Assembly (NCBI RefSeq): GCF_018129385.1
Contig: NZ_JAFCLN010000015.1
Span: 110,267 to 174,266, forward strand
DNA length: 64,000 nucleotides
Direction of reading: 5' to 3'
Source of the DNA: Bradyrhizobium lablabi
GTDB taxonomy: Bacteria > Pseudomonadota > Alphaproteobacteria > Rhizobiales > Xanthobacteraceae
The position numbers and the translations under genes are program-made. Under the pieces are notes generated by a model. It was not told where the DNA came from, did not search any database, and was given only the letters and a program-made list of their open reading frames with translations. The first letter of the stretch is position 1, and every line of letters begins with the position of its first letter. Positions 53,657 to 62,362 of this stretch are shown piece by piece.

Positions 53657-54376
53657 ATGGGTTCACCTGAAATCGTCACGCGCCGCACGGCCCCGCGTTC
53701 CACCGAACGGCTCGATCGCGACCGGCAGGCCGCGCCGCAGGTGTTCGACCGGCTGCGCGGCATGATCATCTCGCTCGAGCTGCCGCCAGGATCGGCGCTG
53801 TCGCGCGCTGCACTTGCCGAGCAGTTCGGGATCAGCTCGACGCCGGTCCGTGACGCCTTGATGAAGCTCGACGAGGAAGGCCTGGTCGAAGTATTCCCGC
53901 AATACGCCACCGTCGTGAGCCGCGTCGACGTGCGCCGCGCTCAGCAAGCCCATTTCCTGCGGCAGGCGCTGGAGTTGGAAATCGTGCGCGGCCTTGCCAT
54001 CCAGCATGACGCGGCGCTGCTCGCCGAGCTCAACGCCACGATCGCGCGGCAGCAACAGTTCGCCAGGGCCGGCGACTTCGAAAAGTTCATGGCCGCGGAC
54101 AACGAATTCCATACGCGGCTTTATGAAGCCGCCGACAAGCAGGACCTCTGGACGCTGGTACGCAGCCGCAGCGGCCATATCGACCGGCTGCGCCGCCTGC
54201 ATCTGCCTTCGGCCGGCAAGGCACAGGATATCGTCCGCCATCACAAGCTGATCGCGAAGGCGATCGCCGACGGCAAGCCCGACGAGGCGCAGGAGCATCT
54301 GCGCACCCATCTGTCCGGGACACTCAGCGAAGTCGCCCGGATACGCGCGCGATACCCGGAATATCTCAGCGATTGA
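53657..54376 (+). CDS. GntR-family transcriptional regulator, FCD subfamily
   Basis: 239 residues. The winged helix is at about 30-100 (LPPGSALSRAALAEQFGISS, TPVRDALMKLDEEGLVEV), followed by the FCD domain. It keeps the metal ligands: DNEFH, then HHKLI and HLRTHL, unlike the regulator at 6215. It very likely represses the divergent sugar-acid operon until an intermediate binds. Confidence 0.87.
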   Translation: MGSPEIVTRRTAPRSTERLDRDRQAAPQVFDRLRGMIISLELPPGSALSRAALAEQFGISSTPVRDALMKLDEEGLVEVFPQYATVVSRVDVRRAQQAHFLRQALELEIVRGLAIQHDAALLAELNATIARQQQFARAGDFEKFMAADNEFHTRLYEAADKQDLWTLVRSRSGHIDRLRRLHLPSAGKAQDIVRHHKLIAKAIADGKPDEAQEHLRTHLSGTLSEVARIRARYPEYLSD

Positions 54377-54485
54377 AGCCGCGGACCAGATGGTTGCGGC
54401 TTGTCTTGAGGCCGCGAAGCAGTCATCGTCCTCCCGGGCAGCCGGAAATATTGCTTCCGGTTCCTGACACTGGGGCGTCGTTATT

Positions 54486-57400
54486 GTGCCCGGCGCCGTG
54501 TCGGGACAAGGGGAAAGCGCGAAGCGCGGGATGACTCTTTCTACCAGACTGGCCATCGCGATGATCCTGCTGGTCGCGATCGCGGTATCCGCGGTCGGCT
54601 GGCTGAGCTATCGCAACCTCGAGCAGGCCCTGCTGCCGCGCGTGCTGGACCGCATCGAGACGCATTCGCGATTCGTCGCCGGCGATCTGGCGTCCGAAGT
54701 CCGCTCCGGGCCCGGCGATATCACGACCTTCCTGGGTCTGGCTTCGGTCACGGGCTTGATGCGCGCGCTCACCAATGGCGGCGTCGATCCGGTCGATGGC
54801 ACGACGGAAGCGCTCTGGCGAGAGCGGCTGGAAGGCCGGCTGGCCGCGCAGATGGCGCTGAAGCCTGCCCACTCGCTGCGCTTCATCGGAATCGCGGATG
54901 GCCATCGCGAGATCGTGCGTGTCGATCGCTCGGGGCCGAACGGCGCCGTCCGTATCGTTCCCGAAGCCGAATTGAGGCGGGTTGGCGATGCGCCATACTT
55001 TGCGGACACGATCAAGCTGGCGCCGGGCGAGGTATACGTATCTCCAATCAGCCTGAATGAGGAGAACGGTGTCATCGAGACGCCCCCGGTTCCGACGATG
55101 CGGATCGCCAAACCGGTCATGGCTCCGGATGGCAAGCCGTTCGGAATCGTCATCGTCAACGTCGACATGCGCGCGGCGCTCGATCGCGTCAGGACATCGG
55201 GACGGCCGGGCGAGAATATCTACCTTGTCGATCGCAAGGGCGATTATCTCATCCATCCTGATCGCACGCTCGAATTCGGCTCGCAAACCGGCAAGCCCGG
55301 CGGCTGGTGGCGCGACTTGCCCTACCTCGCGGCGTCCGCCGGAGCCACGCAGGGTTTTGGACGTCTCGTCCCGGACGGAGCCGGCCGGTCCGATGGGGTA
55401 GCCTTCGCACCCACCATGTTGGCCGGCAGCCAATGGGTAGCCGTCGTCGAGCTGACGCCAAACGCCGTGTTCATGGCGCCGGCGTCGACGATCCAGAACA
55501 GCACGATCCTGGTCGGACTGATCGCCGTGCTGTGCGCGGCGGTGCTCGCGCTGCTGATCGCACGGTCGCTCACCGGACCGATCACGCGACTGACGGAGGC
55601 CGTCGAAGGCGCCGCGGATGGCCGCACCGCCCGCATTCCCGTCGATGCCCCCGGCGAGACCGGCGTGCTGGCGCGCGCGTTCGTGCGGGTGATGGACGAG
55701 GCGAACGCAAAGACCATCGCGCTGGAGCGCGAGGTCGAGGAACATCGCCGCACCGAGGCCGCGCGCGAGCGCCATGCCGAGCGCGAGCACCTGTTCAGCG
55801 CCGCGGTCGAATCCTCCAACGATGCCATCATCACGCTGGCGCTCGACGGCACCATCACGGGGTGGAACCTGGCCGCCGAGCGGCTGTACGGCTACAGCGC
55901 GGCTGAAGCCGTGGGCAAGAACGTCGCCATGATCGTACCGCCCGAACGACTCTCGGAAGTGGAGGATACGAGGCGCAGGATCGGCTGGGGCGAGCGGATC
56001 GAGCAGAACGAGACCGTGCGCATTCGCAAGAACGGCACGCCCGTCGACGTTGCGCTCAGCATCTCGCCGATCAAGTCGCCGTCGGGCGAAACCATCGGCA
56101 TCTCGAAAGTTGCCCGCGACATCACCGAAGCCAACAGGACGCGGGCGACGCTGCGGCAGCAGACCGAAGAGCGCCGCCGGATTTTCGAGACCTCGCAGGA
56201 TCTGATCCTGGTGATGGATTCCAGGGGCATCCTGGTGCAGGTCAGCCCCAGCTCCAAGATGATCCTCGGCTACCTGCCCGAGGAGCTGATCGGCAAGGAT
56301 CCCACCGAATTCGTGGTCCCCGACTACCTCGAGAACTCCCGCAAGGAAATGCGGGCCACGCGGCGCGGGCAGCGCTTCAGGATGTCGGACACGCAGGTGT
56401 TCCACAAGGATGGGCGCGCGGTGTGGCTGTCCTGGCTCGGAACGTGGTCCGAACCGGTCCAGCGCTACTTCTTCGTCGGCCGCGACATGACTGAGAGCCG
56501 GCTTGCACAGGAGAGCCTGCGCGAGAGCGAGCAGCTCGCGCGCGGCATCATCGATACCGCGCTCGATGCCTTCGTGCAGATGGACGAGACCGGCACCATC
56601 ATCGACTGGAATTCTCAAGCCGAGAAGATCTTTGGCTGGCCGCGCGCCGAGGCGCTCGGCCGGAAACTCGGCGCACTGATCGTCCCGCCGGATCACCGTG
56701 AGGCGCACCGGGCCGGCCTCGAGCATTTCCTGCGCACCGGCGAGAACCGGATCCTGGGCCGGCGTCTCGAGATCGAGGCGCTGCGGCGCGACGGCAGGGA
56801 GATCAAGGTCGAGCTCAGCATCACCGAGCTGCGTCGGCGCGGCGGCGTCGTGTTCAACGGCTTCATCCGCGACCTCACCGACAAGATCGCGGCGGAAGAC
56901 CGCATCCGGCATGCCGAGAAAATGGAAGCGATCGGCCAGCTCACCGGCGGCATCGCCCACGACTTCAACAACATCCTGACGGTCATCACCGGCACGATCG
57001 AGATTCTGGGCGAGGCGGTCGCGGACCAGCCGCAGCTTTCGGTCATCACCAGGATGATCGACGAGGCGGCTTCGCGCGGTGCCGAGCTCACCCAGCATCT
57101 CTTGGCATTCGCCCGCAAGCAGCCGCTACAGCCGCGCGAAGTCGACATCAACACGCTGATCATCGACACCGCAAAGCTGCTGCGGCCGGCGCTGGGCGAG
57201 CCGATCGAGGTCGAATCGGTGTTCGAGGACGAGGCCTGCTTTGCGACCGTCGATCCCAATCAGCTCGCCACCGCCATCCTCAATCTCGCGCTCAACGCCC
57301 GCGACGCCATGCCTGACGGCGGCAAGCTCATCATCGAGACGGGCTCGGTGTACCTCGACGAGAACTACGCCAGGACGAACGAGGACGTCAGGCCCGGCCG

Positions 57401-58034
57401 CTATGCGATGATCGCGGTGAGCGACACCGGGGCCGGCATCCCGGCCGCCATCCTCGACCGGGTGTTCGACCCGTTCTTCACCTCGAAGGGGCCGGGCAAG
57501 GGCACCGGTCTCGGGCTCAGCATGGTCTACGGCTTCGTCAAGCAATCAGCCGGCCACATCAAGATCTACAGCGAGGAAGGCCACGGCACCACGATCAGGA
57601 TGTATCTGCCGCCGGGCACCGGCTCGGCCATTGCGCCGGAGATACAAGCACCGGCCGTGCAGGGCGGCAGCGAAACCATCCTCGTCGTCGAGGACGACAA
57701 GCTGGTGCGGGACTACGTGCTGGCGCAACTGCGCTCGCTCGGCTACGTCACGCTGGATGCCGGCAACGCCGTGCAGGCGCTCGCCATCGTCGATGCCGGG
57801 CACCCGTTCGACCTGCTGTTCACCGACGTGATCATGCCAGGCAGCATGAACGGCCGTCAGCTTGCCGACGAGATCGAGAAGCGCAGGCCCGGACTGAAGG
57901 TGCTGTTCACGTCAGGTTACACCGAGAACGCGATCATCCATCACGGCCGGCTCGACGCCGGCGTGCTGCTGTTGCCAAAGCCCTATCGCAAGTCGGATCT
58001 GGCGAGCATGATCCGGACCGCGCTCGGCGGCTGA
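54486..58034 (+). CDS. Hybrid sensor histidine kinase with Cache, HAMP, three PAS and receiver domains
   Basis: 1182 residues. TM1 is at 21-43, a Cache-type periplasmic sensor at about 45-335, TM2 at 338-360, HAMP to 415, PAS domains at about 435-555, 560-680 and 685-800. The phospho-acceptor His is near 825 (GIAHDFNN). The ATPase is at 870-1045 (ALNARDAMPDGG, VSDTGAGIP, GKGTGLGLSM), and the receiver from 1060 has Asp near 1114 (LLFTDVIMP). A MPGAV start at 54486 is used; the ATG at 54531 is equally possible. The input signal is unknown. Confidence 0.88.
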   Translation: MPGAVSGQGESAKRGMTLSTRLAIAMILLVAIAVSAVGWLSYRNLEQALLPRVLDRIETHSRFVAGDLASEVRSGPGDITTFLGLASVTGLMRALTNGGVDPVDGTTEALWRERLEGRLAAQMALKPAHSLRFIGIADGHREIVRVDRSGPNGAVRIVPEAELRRVGDAPYFADTIKLAPGEVYVSPISLNEENGVIETPPVPTMRIAKPVMAPDGKPFGIVIVNVDMRAALDRVRTSGRPGENIYLVDRKGDYLIHPDRTLEFGSQTGKPGGWWRDLPYLAASAGATQGFGRLVPDGAGRSDGVAFAPTMLAGSQWVAVVELTPNAVFMAPASTIQNSTILVGLIAVLCAAVLALLIARSLTGPITRLTEAVEGAADGRTARIPVDAPGETGVLARAFVRVMDEANAKTIALEREVEEHRRTEAARERHAEREHLFSAAVESSNDAIITLALDGTITGWNLAAERLYGYSAAEAVGKNVAMIVPPERLSEVEDTRRRIGWGERIEQNETVRIRKNGTPVDVALSISPIKSPSGETIGISKVARDITEANRTRATLRQQTEERRRIFETSQDLILVMDSRGILVQVSPSSKMILGYLPEELIGKDPTEFVVPDYLENSRKEMRATRRGQRFRMSDTQVFHKDGRAVWLSWLGTWSEPVQRYFFVGRDMTESRLAQESLRESEQLARGIIDTALDAFVQMDETGTIIDWNSQAEKIFGWPRAEALGRKLGALIVPPDHREAHRAGLEHFLRTGENRILGRRLEIEALRRDGREIKVELSITELRRRGGVVFNGFIRDLTDKIAAEDRIRHAEKMEAIGQLTGGIAHDFNNILTVITGTIEILGEAVADQPQLSVITRMIDEAASRGAELTQHLLAFARKQPLQPREVDINTLIIDTAKLLRPALGEPIEVESVFEDEACFATVDPNQLATAILNLALNARDAMPDGGKLIIETGSVYLDENYARTNEDVRPGRYAMIAVSDTGAGIPAAILDRVFDPFFTSKGPGKGTGLGLSMVYGFVKQSAGHIKIYSEEGHGTTIRMYLPPGTGSAIAPEIQAPAVQGGSETILVVEDDKLVRDYVLAQLRSLGYVTLDAGNAVQALAIVDAGHPFDLLFTDVIMPGSMNGRQLADEIEKRRPGLKVLFTSGYTENAIIHHGRLDAGVLLLPKPYRKSDLASMIRTALGG

Positions 58035-58103
58035 GCGATGACGTAGGCGGGGGTCGGGCCTAAGCTCGATCCAGTCGTCGGCATCCCCAACACAAGGACT
58101 CAT

Positions 58104-58712
58104 AAAGACCGTCATCCCCGCGAAGGCGGGGATCCAGTACGCCGCGGCTTCTCGGTTCTATCACTGGCGTCTCTGGAATACTGGATCCCCGCTTTCGCGG
58201 GGATGACGGATGAGTGTGTGTCGGCGTTCTCGCGACACACTGTGCCCGAGTCTTCGCAATCTCGTTGTCCCTCTCAAAAACAGAGGGCGCAGGGAATGCC
58301 GGGTGCGCGCTGCACCCGCGGTCTCGTGTGCCAATTGCGCAAGCAAAGAAGGCGCACACGAGCATACAGGTGAAGCGGTGAACACGCCGGCATCCCCTGC
58401 GCAATGGCTTTACGGCTTATAACGTGATCTCCCCGGTGAGCGGGCTTGTTGTCACCATCGCCTCGCGGAAGTTCCGCAAGGCTTGACGCCAGCGTCGCGG
58501 CGCCAGGACCACACGACTTCGCCGTACGCGATCAGCGTTTCGTCAAGCACGCCGACCGCGTCCATCGCATCTCATCCCAACGTTTGGTGGCGATGGCCAA
58601 CGCCCCTCCTCGGGGATGAGGTGCCCCGTTATAATTCTGATTTGCCGAAATTGACAAGCGAAATATTTTTGATTTCGGGGCTTGACATAGCTTCTGAAAA
58701 TCGGAAGTTGAT
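58104..58712. repeat. Long dispersed repeat, copy B
   Basis: The related inverse of copy A at 27405-28160. It starts with a hairpin (CGTCATCCCCGCGAAGGCGG ... CCGCTTTCGCGGGGATGACG), continues with GGGAATGCCGGGTGCGCG, TGCACCCGCGGTCTCGTGTG, GAGCATACAGGTGAAGCGGT and GCGCAATGGCTTTACGGC, and ends AT-rich with TTGACA at 58682-58687. No convincing gene is seen between 58035 and 58906. Confidence 0.7.
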
Positions 58713-58789
58713 TTGCCCGACGAGGCTGAGCAAAGTGTGCCAGGCTCATTTTAGGATGACTTGTCGCGGCCCCGCGAATTAAGCAAGCG

Positions 58790-58866
58790 TAGGGCGGGTT
58801 AGCGAAGCGTAACCCGCCGATGGCTGAACAACGAATGGCGGATTACGCTTCGCTAATCCGCCCTTG
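58790..58866. repeat. Palindromic repeat (GGCGGGTTAGCGAAGCG type)
   Basis: AGGGCGGGTTAGCGAAGCGT and ACGCTTCGCTAATCCGCCCT are near-perfect inverted arms. It lies 3' of the response regulator gene and is related to 6936-7016. Confidence 0.75.
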
Positions 58867-58906
58867 TAATAGCGTAGCATACCTCACCATCTTCGCGTCA
58901 CCGTCC

Positions 58907-59539
58907 TCACGACCTCGCCGCCGTCATCACGATCCTCACCAGATCCGCCGCATTCCGCGCGCCCAGTTTCTTCATGATGTTCGCGCGATGGTCCTCGATG
59001 GTGCGCGGGCTGATGCCGAGGCTGCGGCCGGCTTCCTTGTTGGAGGCGCCGGCGGTGAATTGCTCCAGCACTTCGCGCTCGCGCCGCGTCAGCGGCTCGC
59101 GGCCGGGGAAATGCAGCTTCTCGATCTTCGAGCCGGAGTCCACCGTCTTGCGGCGGACATAGGCCTCGATGGCTTCGTTCAATCGCGCGACCAGTTCGCT
59201 GCCGCGGAACGGCTTTTCGATGAAATCGAGCGCGCCATTCTTGATCGCGCTCACCGCCATGGCGATGTCGCCCTTGCCCGAGATCATGAAGATCGGCGCC
59301 GGGTATTCCTCGCCGTGAAGTTCTTTCAGGATATCGAGGCCGGATTTTCCGGGGATGTGCACGTCGAGCAGGATGGCCGCCGGCGTCCTCGTTCGCGCCA
59401 CCGCCAGCAGTGCGGCGCCATCGGCAAAGCAGATCACCTGATAACCGCCGGCCGACAACACCATGGAAAGCGTGTCGCGGACGGCCGGATCGTCGTCCAC
59501 TACGAATATCTCGCCCCGGGCATCGGGCTTATCGGACAT
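58907..59539 (-). CDS. FixJ/NarL-type response regulator
   Basis: 210 residues from the ATG at 59539. The receiver has the acidic pair in VVDDDP (14-18), phospho-Asp59 (ILLDVHIPG) and Lys in FIEKPFRG. The LuxR-type helix-turn-helix is at about 145-200 (LTRREREVLEQFTAGASNKE, RTIEDHRANIMKKL). Length and linker match the FixJ group. No cognate kinase is adjacent on this strand; the large hybrid kinase ends 870 bp away on the other strand. Target genes unknown. Confidence 0.87.
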   Translation of the reverse strand: MSDKPDARGEIFVVDDDPAVRDTLSMVLSAGGYQVICFADGAALLAVARTRTPAAILLDVHIPGKSGLDILKELHGEEYPAPIFMISGKGDIAMAVSAIKNGALDFIEKPFRGSELVARLNEAIEAYVRRKTVDSGSKIEKLHFPGREPLTRREREVLEQFTAGASNKEAGRSLGISPRTIEDHRANIMKKLGARNAADLVRIVMTAARS

Positions 59540-59695
59540 GTGCCATCGTCCCCGCATCGTGAAAAAAGATCACGCGCACTCGCCGAACGGTACTACGCGA
59601 GCACCGGATTCGAACGCACCCGTATTTGTACGGGACGATCACTTAACCCACAAGTAGCAGGGCTCCCCCTAAAAGTAGGAGGCAGGAGAGCAGTC

Positions 59696-60040
59696 ATGCA
59701 TAATGGAACAGGCAGCAGCGTGCCGGCGCAGTCCGATGACCGGGATGTCGTCTATGAAGCTGTGGTCGCCGACCTCACTTCGCTTGTCGCGCGCATCCAG
59801 GCGAGCCTGACCATGATTGAATTGGCCGTCGCGCAGGAAGCATCGGCCGCCCTTCAGGACCTGCCCGCCGCCAATGTCGTCGTGCTGGACGATGTCACGC
59901 CCCGCTACCTGAAAGCCGGCGCGGCGCTGAAAGCCTGCGATGCCGGCCTCGGGGTGGCCTTGCATTTCCTTCGTGAACCGATGGTATCCGGAACTGGCCT
60001 ACATGATGCCACCGGGAGCCGTTGTGTGACGGCGCACTGA
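59696..60040 (+). CDS. Small protein of unknown function
   Basis: 114 residues, with a strong ribosome site (AGGAGGCAGGAG) before the ATG at 59696. It is mostly helical in the middle (LTSLVARIQASLTMIELAVAQEASAA), followed by NVVVLDDVTPRYLKAGAALKACDAGLGVALHFL. It diverges from the response regulator. No family recognised. Confidence 0.6.
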   Translation: MHNGTGSSVPAQSDDRDVVYEAVVADLTSLVARIQASLTMIELAVAQEASAALQDLPAANVVVLDDVTPRYLKAGAALKACDAGLGVALHFLREPMVSGTGLHDATGSRCVTAH

Positions 60041-60144
60041 CTGGAATCTTTCCACAGTTTCGATCGAGAGTCGGCTCTGACGCAACGCGGCCGCCGGCCA
60101 GGCTTGAAGACCTTGTGCGTCACATGGCCGCTGATCCGGCGGGC

Positions 60145-60468
60145 TCAGGCCATCATCATGTCCACGCCGGCCCCGCCGCCGGGCCGCTTCTTGCCGTTCT
60201 TCCCCTTCAGGAAGGCGACATCCATCTCCGTTCCATTGACGCGGACCAGTTCGCAGCGGCGATAGGCAAGTCCGGTCGAGGACAGCAGCAGAAAAAATTC
60301 CTTCAGGTTGAGGCCCTGGATGGAGCCTTCAACGGTGAGCGCGGCGTCGGTGTCCGAAATGGCATTGAGGACGCAATTGCGGCGCCAGGTGCCGTCGATC
60401 GCCATGATGCAGACGTCGTAGCCCCGGCTGAACGCAACGCGCTCGGTTCCCTTTTTTTCCTCGGGCAT
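60145..60468 (-). CDS. PilZ-type domain protein
   Basis: 107 residues from the ATG at 60468, one base after the cheR stop. ERVAFSRGYDVCIMAIDGTWRRNCVLNAISDTDAAL resembles the PilZ beta-barrel, but the DxSxxG motif reads ISDTDAAL and the two N-terminal Arg are not clear, so c-di-GMP binding is doubtful. Last gene of the che operon. It may link chemotaxis to surface behaviour. Confidence 0.7.
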   Translation of the reverse strand: MPEEKKGTERVAFSRGYDVCIMAIDGTWRRNCVLNAISDTDAALTVEGSIQGLNLKEFFLLLSSTGLAYRRCELVRVNGTEMDVAFLKGKNGKKRPGGGAGVDMMMA

Positions 60469-60469
60469 C

Positions 60470-61339
60470 TTACATCCCCGCTGCCGCCGCAAGCCTCGGC
60501 GCCATGGAAGCGGACGTCTTCGCCGCGCGCTGTTCGTTGGGGCGGTAAAGGCCGCGGCGCTCCGGATAAGGCTTGAAGGTTTCGGTCAGGCCGACCACCG
60601 TCTCCGCCGCGCCCAGCACGAGGAAGCCATCCGGCTCGGTCGCTCGCTGGAGACGGTTGAAGATGTTGATCTTGGTGTCCTGATCGAAATAGATCAGCAC
60701 GTTGCGGCAGAAGATCACGTCAAACGTGCCGAGCTGGGAGAAGTCGTGCAGCAGGTTGAGCTGCCGGTGCTGCACCATGCCGCGAAGCTCGGGATTGATC
60801 TGCCAGAACTCGCCAGTTTGCTTGAAATATTTCACCAGCATCTGGATCGGCAGGCCGCGCTGCACCTCGAACTGGCTGTAGATGCCGGCCTTCGATTTTT
60901 CCAGAACCTCCTGCGACAGGTCGGTGGCGATGATCTCGGTCCGCCAGCCGGCGAGCGAAGCGCTCATCTCCTTCAGGCACATCGCCAGCGAATAAGGCTC
61001 CTGCCCGGTCGAGCCGGCGGCACACCAGATCCGGACGCTCTTGCGGGCCGCGCGCGTCTTGATGATCTCCGGCATGATCATGTCGCGGAAATGCTCGAAC
61101 GGCACCTTGTCGCGGAAGAAGAATGTCTCGTTGGTGGTCATGGCTTCCACCACCTGGGTGAGAAGCGATGCCGATCCGCCCTTCATCTTCTGAACGATGT
61201 CGGGGATGCCTGACAGGCCGCATTTGCGCGCCAGCGGCAGCAGGCGGCTTTCGATCAGATATTGCTTGTCGGCGGACAGATCGAGACCGGACTGGTCCTT
61301 CAGCAGCTTACGCAGGTACTCATAGTCTGGCGGGGTCAC
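60470..61339 (-). CDS. cheR: Chemotaxis protein methyltransferase CheR
   Basis: 289 residues. The N-terminal helical domain (YEYLRKLLKDQSGLDLSADK) is followed by the SAM-binding domain with TTNETFFFRDKVPFEHF, IWCAAGSTGQEPYSLAM and DVIFCRNVLIYFD. It methylates glutamates of chemoreceptors using S-adenosylmethionine. It is 48 bp downstream of cheY in a leftward operon. No cheB is in the window. Confidence 0.93.
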   Translation of the reverse strand: MTPPDYEYLRKLLKDQSGLDLSADKQYLIESRLLPLARKCGLSGIPDIVQKMKGGSASLLTQVVEAMTTNETFFFRDKVPFEHFRDMIMPEIIKTRAARKSVRIWCAAGSTGQEPYSLAMCLKEMSASLAGWRTEIIATDLSQEVLEKSKAGIYSQFEVQRGLPIQMLVKYFKQTGEFWQINPELRGMVQHRQLNLLHDFSQLGTFDVIFCRNVLIYFDQDTKINIFNRLQRATEPDGFLVLGAAETVVGLTETFKPYPERRGLYRPNEQRAAKTSASMAPRLAAAAGM

Positions 61340-61387
61340 GGGCGGCCTCTCGAAAACAAACGCAACACAACACGGGGGAACCGGCTC

Positions 61388-61765
61388 TTACACCGGTTGC
61401 GCGATCAGTCCGACTTCCTGGAATTTGGCCGCGACGATGTCCTTGTCGAACGGCTTCATGATGTACTCGTTGGCGCCGGCATGCAGCGCGCGCGAGATAT
61501 GATCGATGCCGTTCTCGGTGGTGCAGAACACCACCTTCGGCTGGTCGCCGCCGGGCAAGCGGCGCAGATTGATCAGGAAGTCAAATCCGTCCATCACGGG
61601 CATGTTCCAGTCGAGCAGCACCGCGTCGGGCAGTTGCTGCTTGCAGGCCTCCAGCGCCTGTGCGCCGTCCTCTGCCTCGATGATCCGGAAATTCATCTCT
61701 TCCAGGATCCGGCTTGCGATTTTCCGGATGACGCTGGAGTCATCGACAACAAGGCATGTTTTCAT
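61388..61765 (-). CDS. cheY: CheY-type single-domain response regulator
   Basis: 125 residues, a bare receiver domain: Asp8-Asp9 (VVDDS), phospho-Asp52 (LLDWNMP), Thr in FCTTEN and Lys104 (YIMKPF). It carries the signal from CheA to the flagellar motor or acts as a phosphate sink. The ATG at 61765 begins MKTCLVVDD. Confidence 0.92.
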   Translation of the reverse strand: MKTCLVVDDSSVIRKIASRILEEMNFRIIEAEDGAQALEACKQQLPDAVLLDWNMPVMDGFDFLINLRRLPGGDQPKVVFCTTENGIDHISRALHAGANEYIMKPFDKDIVAAKFQEVGLIAQPV

Positions 61766-61805
61766 TTTTTCAAACCTCCCAACTGGGGCACTTTCAATCT
61801 TGTTT

Positions 61806-61874
61806 GAGCATGACCTTTTCGGAAAACCGGTTCCCACTTTTCGCTAACGCGGCCCTTCGGGTCCGGATCATGCT
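61806..61874. repeat. Short dispersed repeat (GAGCATGACCTTTTCGGAAAACCGG type)
   Basis: GAGCATGACC at the left and GGATCATGCTC at the right are inverted, with GAAAACCGGTTCCCACTTTT inside. It lies between cheW and cheY within the operon and touches the cheW stop. I recall this element as frequent in Bradyrhizobium genomes. Confidence 0.7.
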
Positions 61875-62348
61875 CTAGGCAGCCATCGCCGCCTTGGGCG
61901 CGAGTTCGAGCACGCGATCGACGTCGAGGACGACCATGAGCTGGCCGTCGAGGCGGTGGACGCCGCCGGCGAGTTTGGCCATGCGCGGATCGAGATTGAC
62001 GGGGTTCTCCTCGCAGCTCGCTTCCGGCAGGCGCAGCACCTCGCCGATCTGGTCGATCAGCAGGCCATAGGATTCGCCGCGCAGGTCGACGCCGACCGCC
62101 ATCGGCGTCTTGCCGTCCTCGTTTCGGGGCAGGCCCAGGCGGGCGCGCATGTCGATGACGGTGACGATACGGCCGCGCAGATTGAGCACGCCGGCGATCT
62201 CGGAGGACGCCAACGGCACCCGCGTCAGCCGCTCCGGCATGAACACGTCCTGCACGCGCGAGATCGGCAGGCCGAACAGCTGCCCGCCGATCACGGCGGT
62301 GACGTATTCGGCAACGGCGCCCTCGATGGTCTCGGTCTTGGTTGTCAT
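61875..62348 (-). CDS. cheW: Chemotaxis adaptor CheW
   Basis: 157 residues, a single CheW domain: EYVTAVIGGQLFGLPISRVQDVF at the start, GVLNLRGRIVTVIDMRARLG mid-protein and GESYGLLIDQIGEVLRL later. It couples receptors to CheA. It begins 14 bp after the cheA stop. Confidence 0.93.
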   Translation of the reverse strand: MTTKTETIEGAVAEYVTAVIGGQLFGLPISRVQDVFMPERLTRVPLASSEIAGVLNLRGRIVTVIDMRARLGLPRNEDGKTPMAVGVDLRGESYGLLIDQIGEVLRLPEASCEENPVNLDPRMAKLAGGVHRLDGQLMVVLDVDRVLELAPKAAMAA

Positions 62349-62362
62349 ATGAATGGTTTCCT

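Noticed and set aside
54423..57098. Long minus-strand open frame opposite the hybrid kinase
   Set aside because: Shadow of the kinase coding strand; the composition is His/Arg/Asp-rich without motifs, while the plus strand has clear PAS and kinase motifs.
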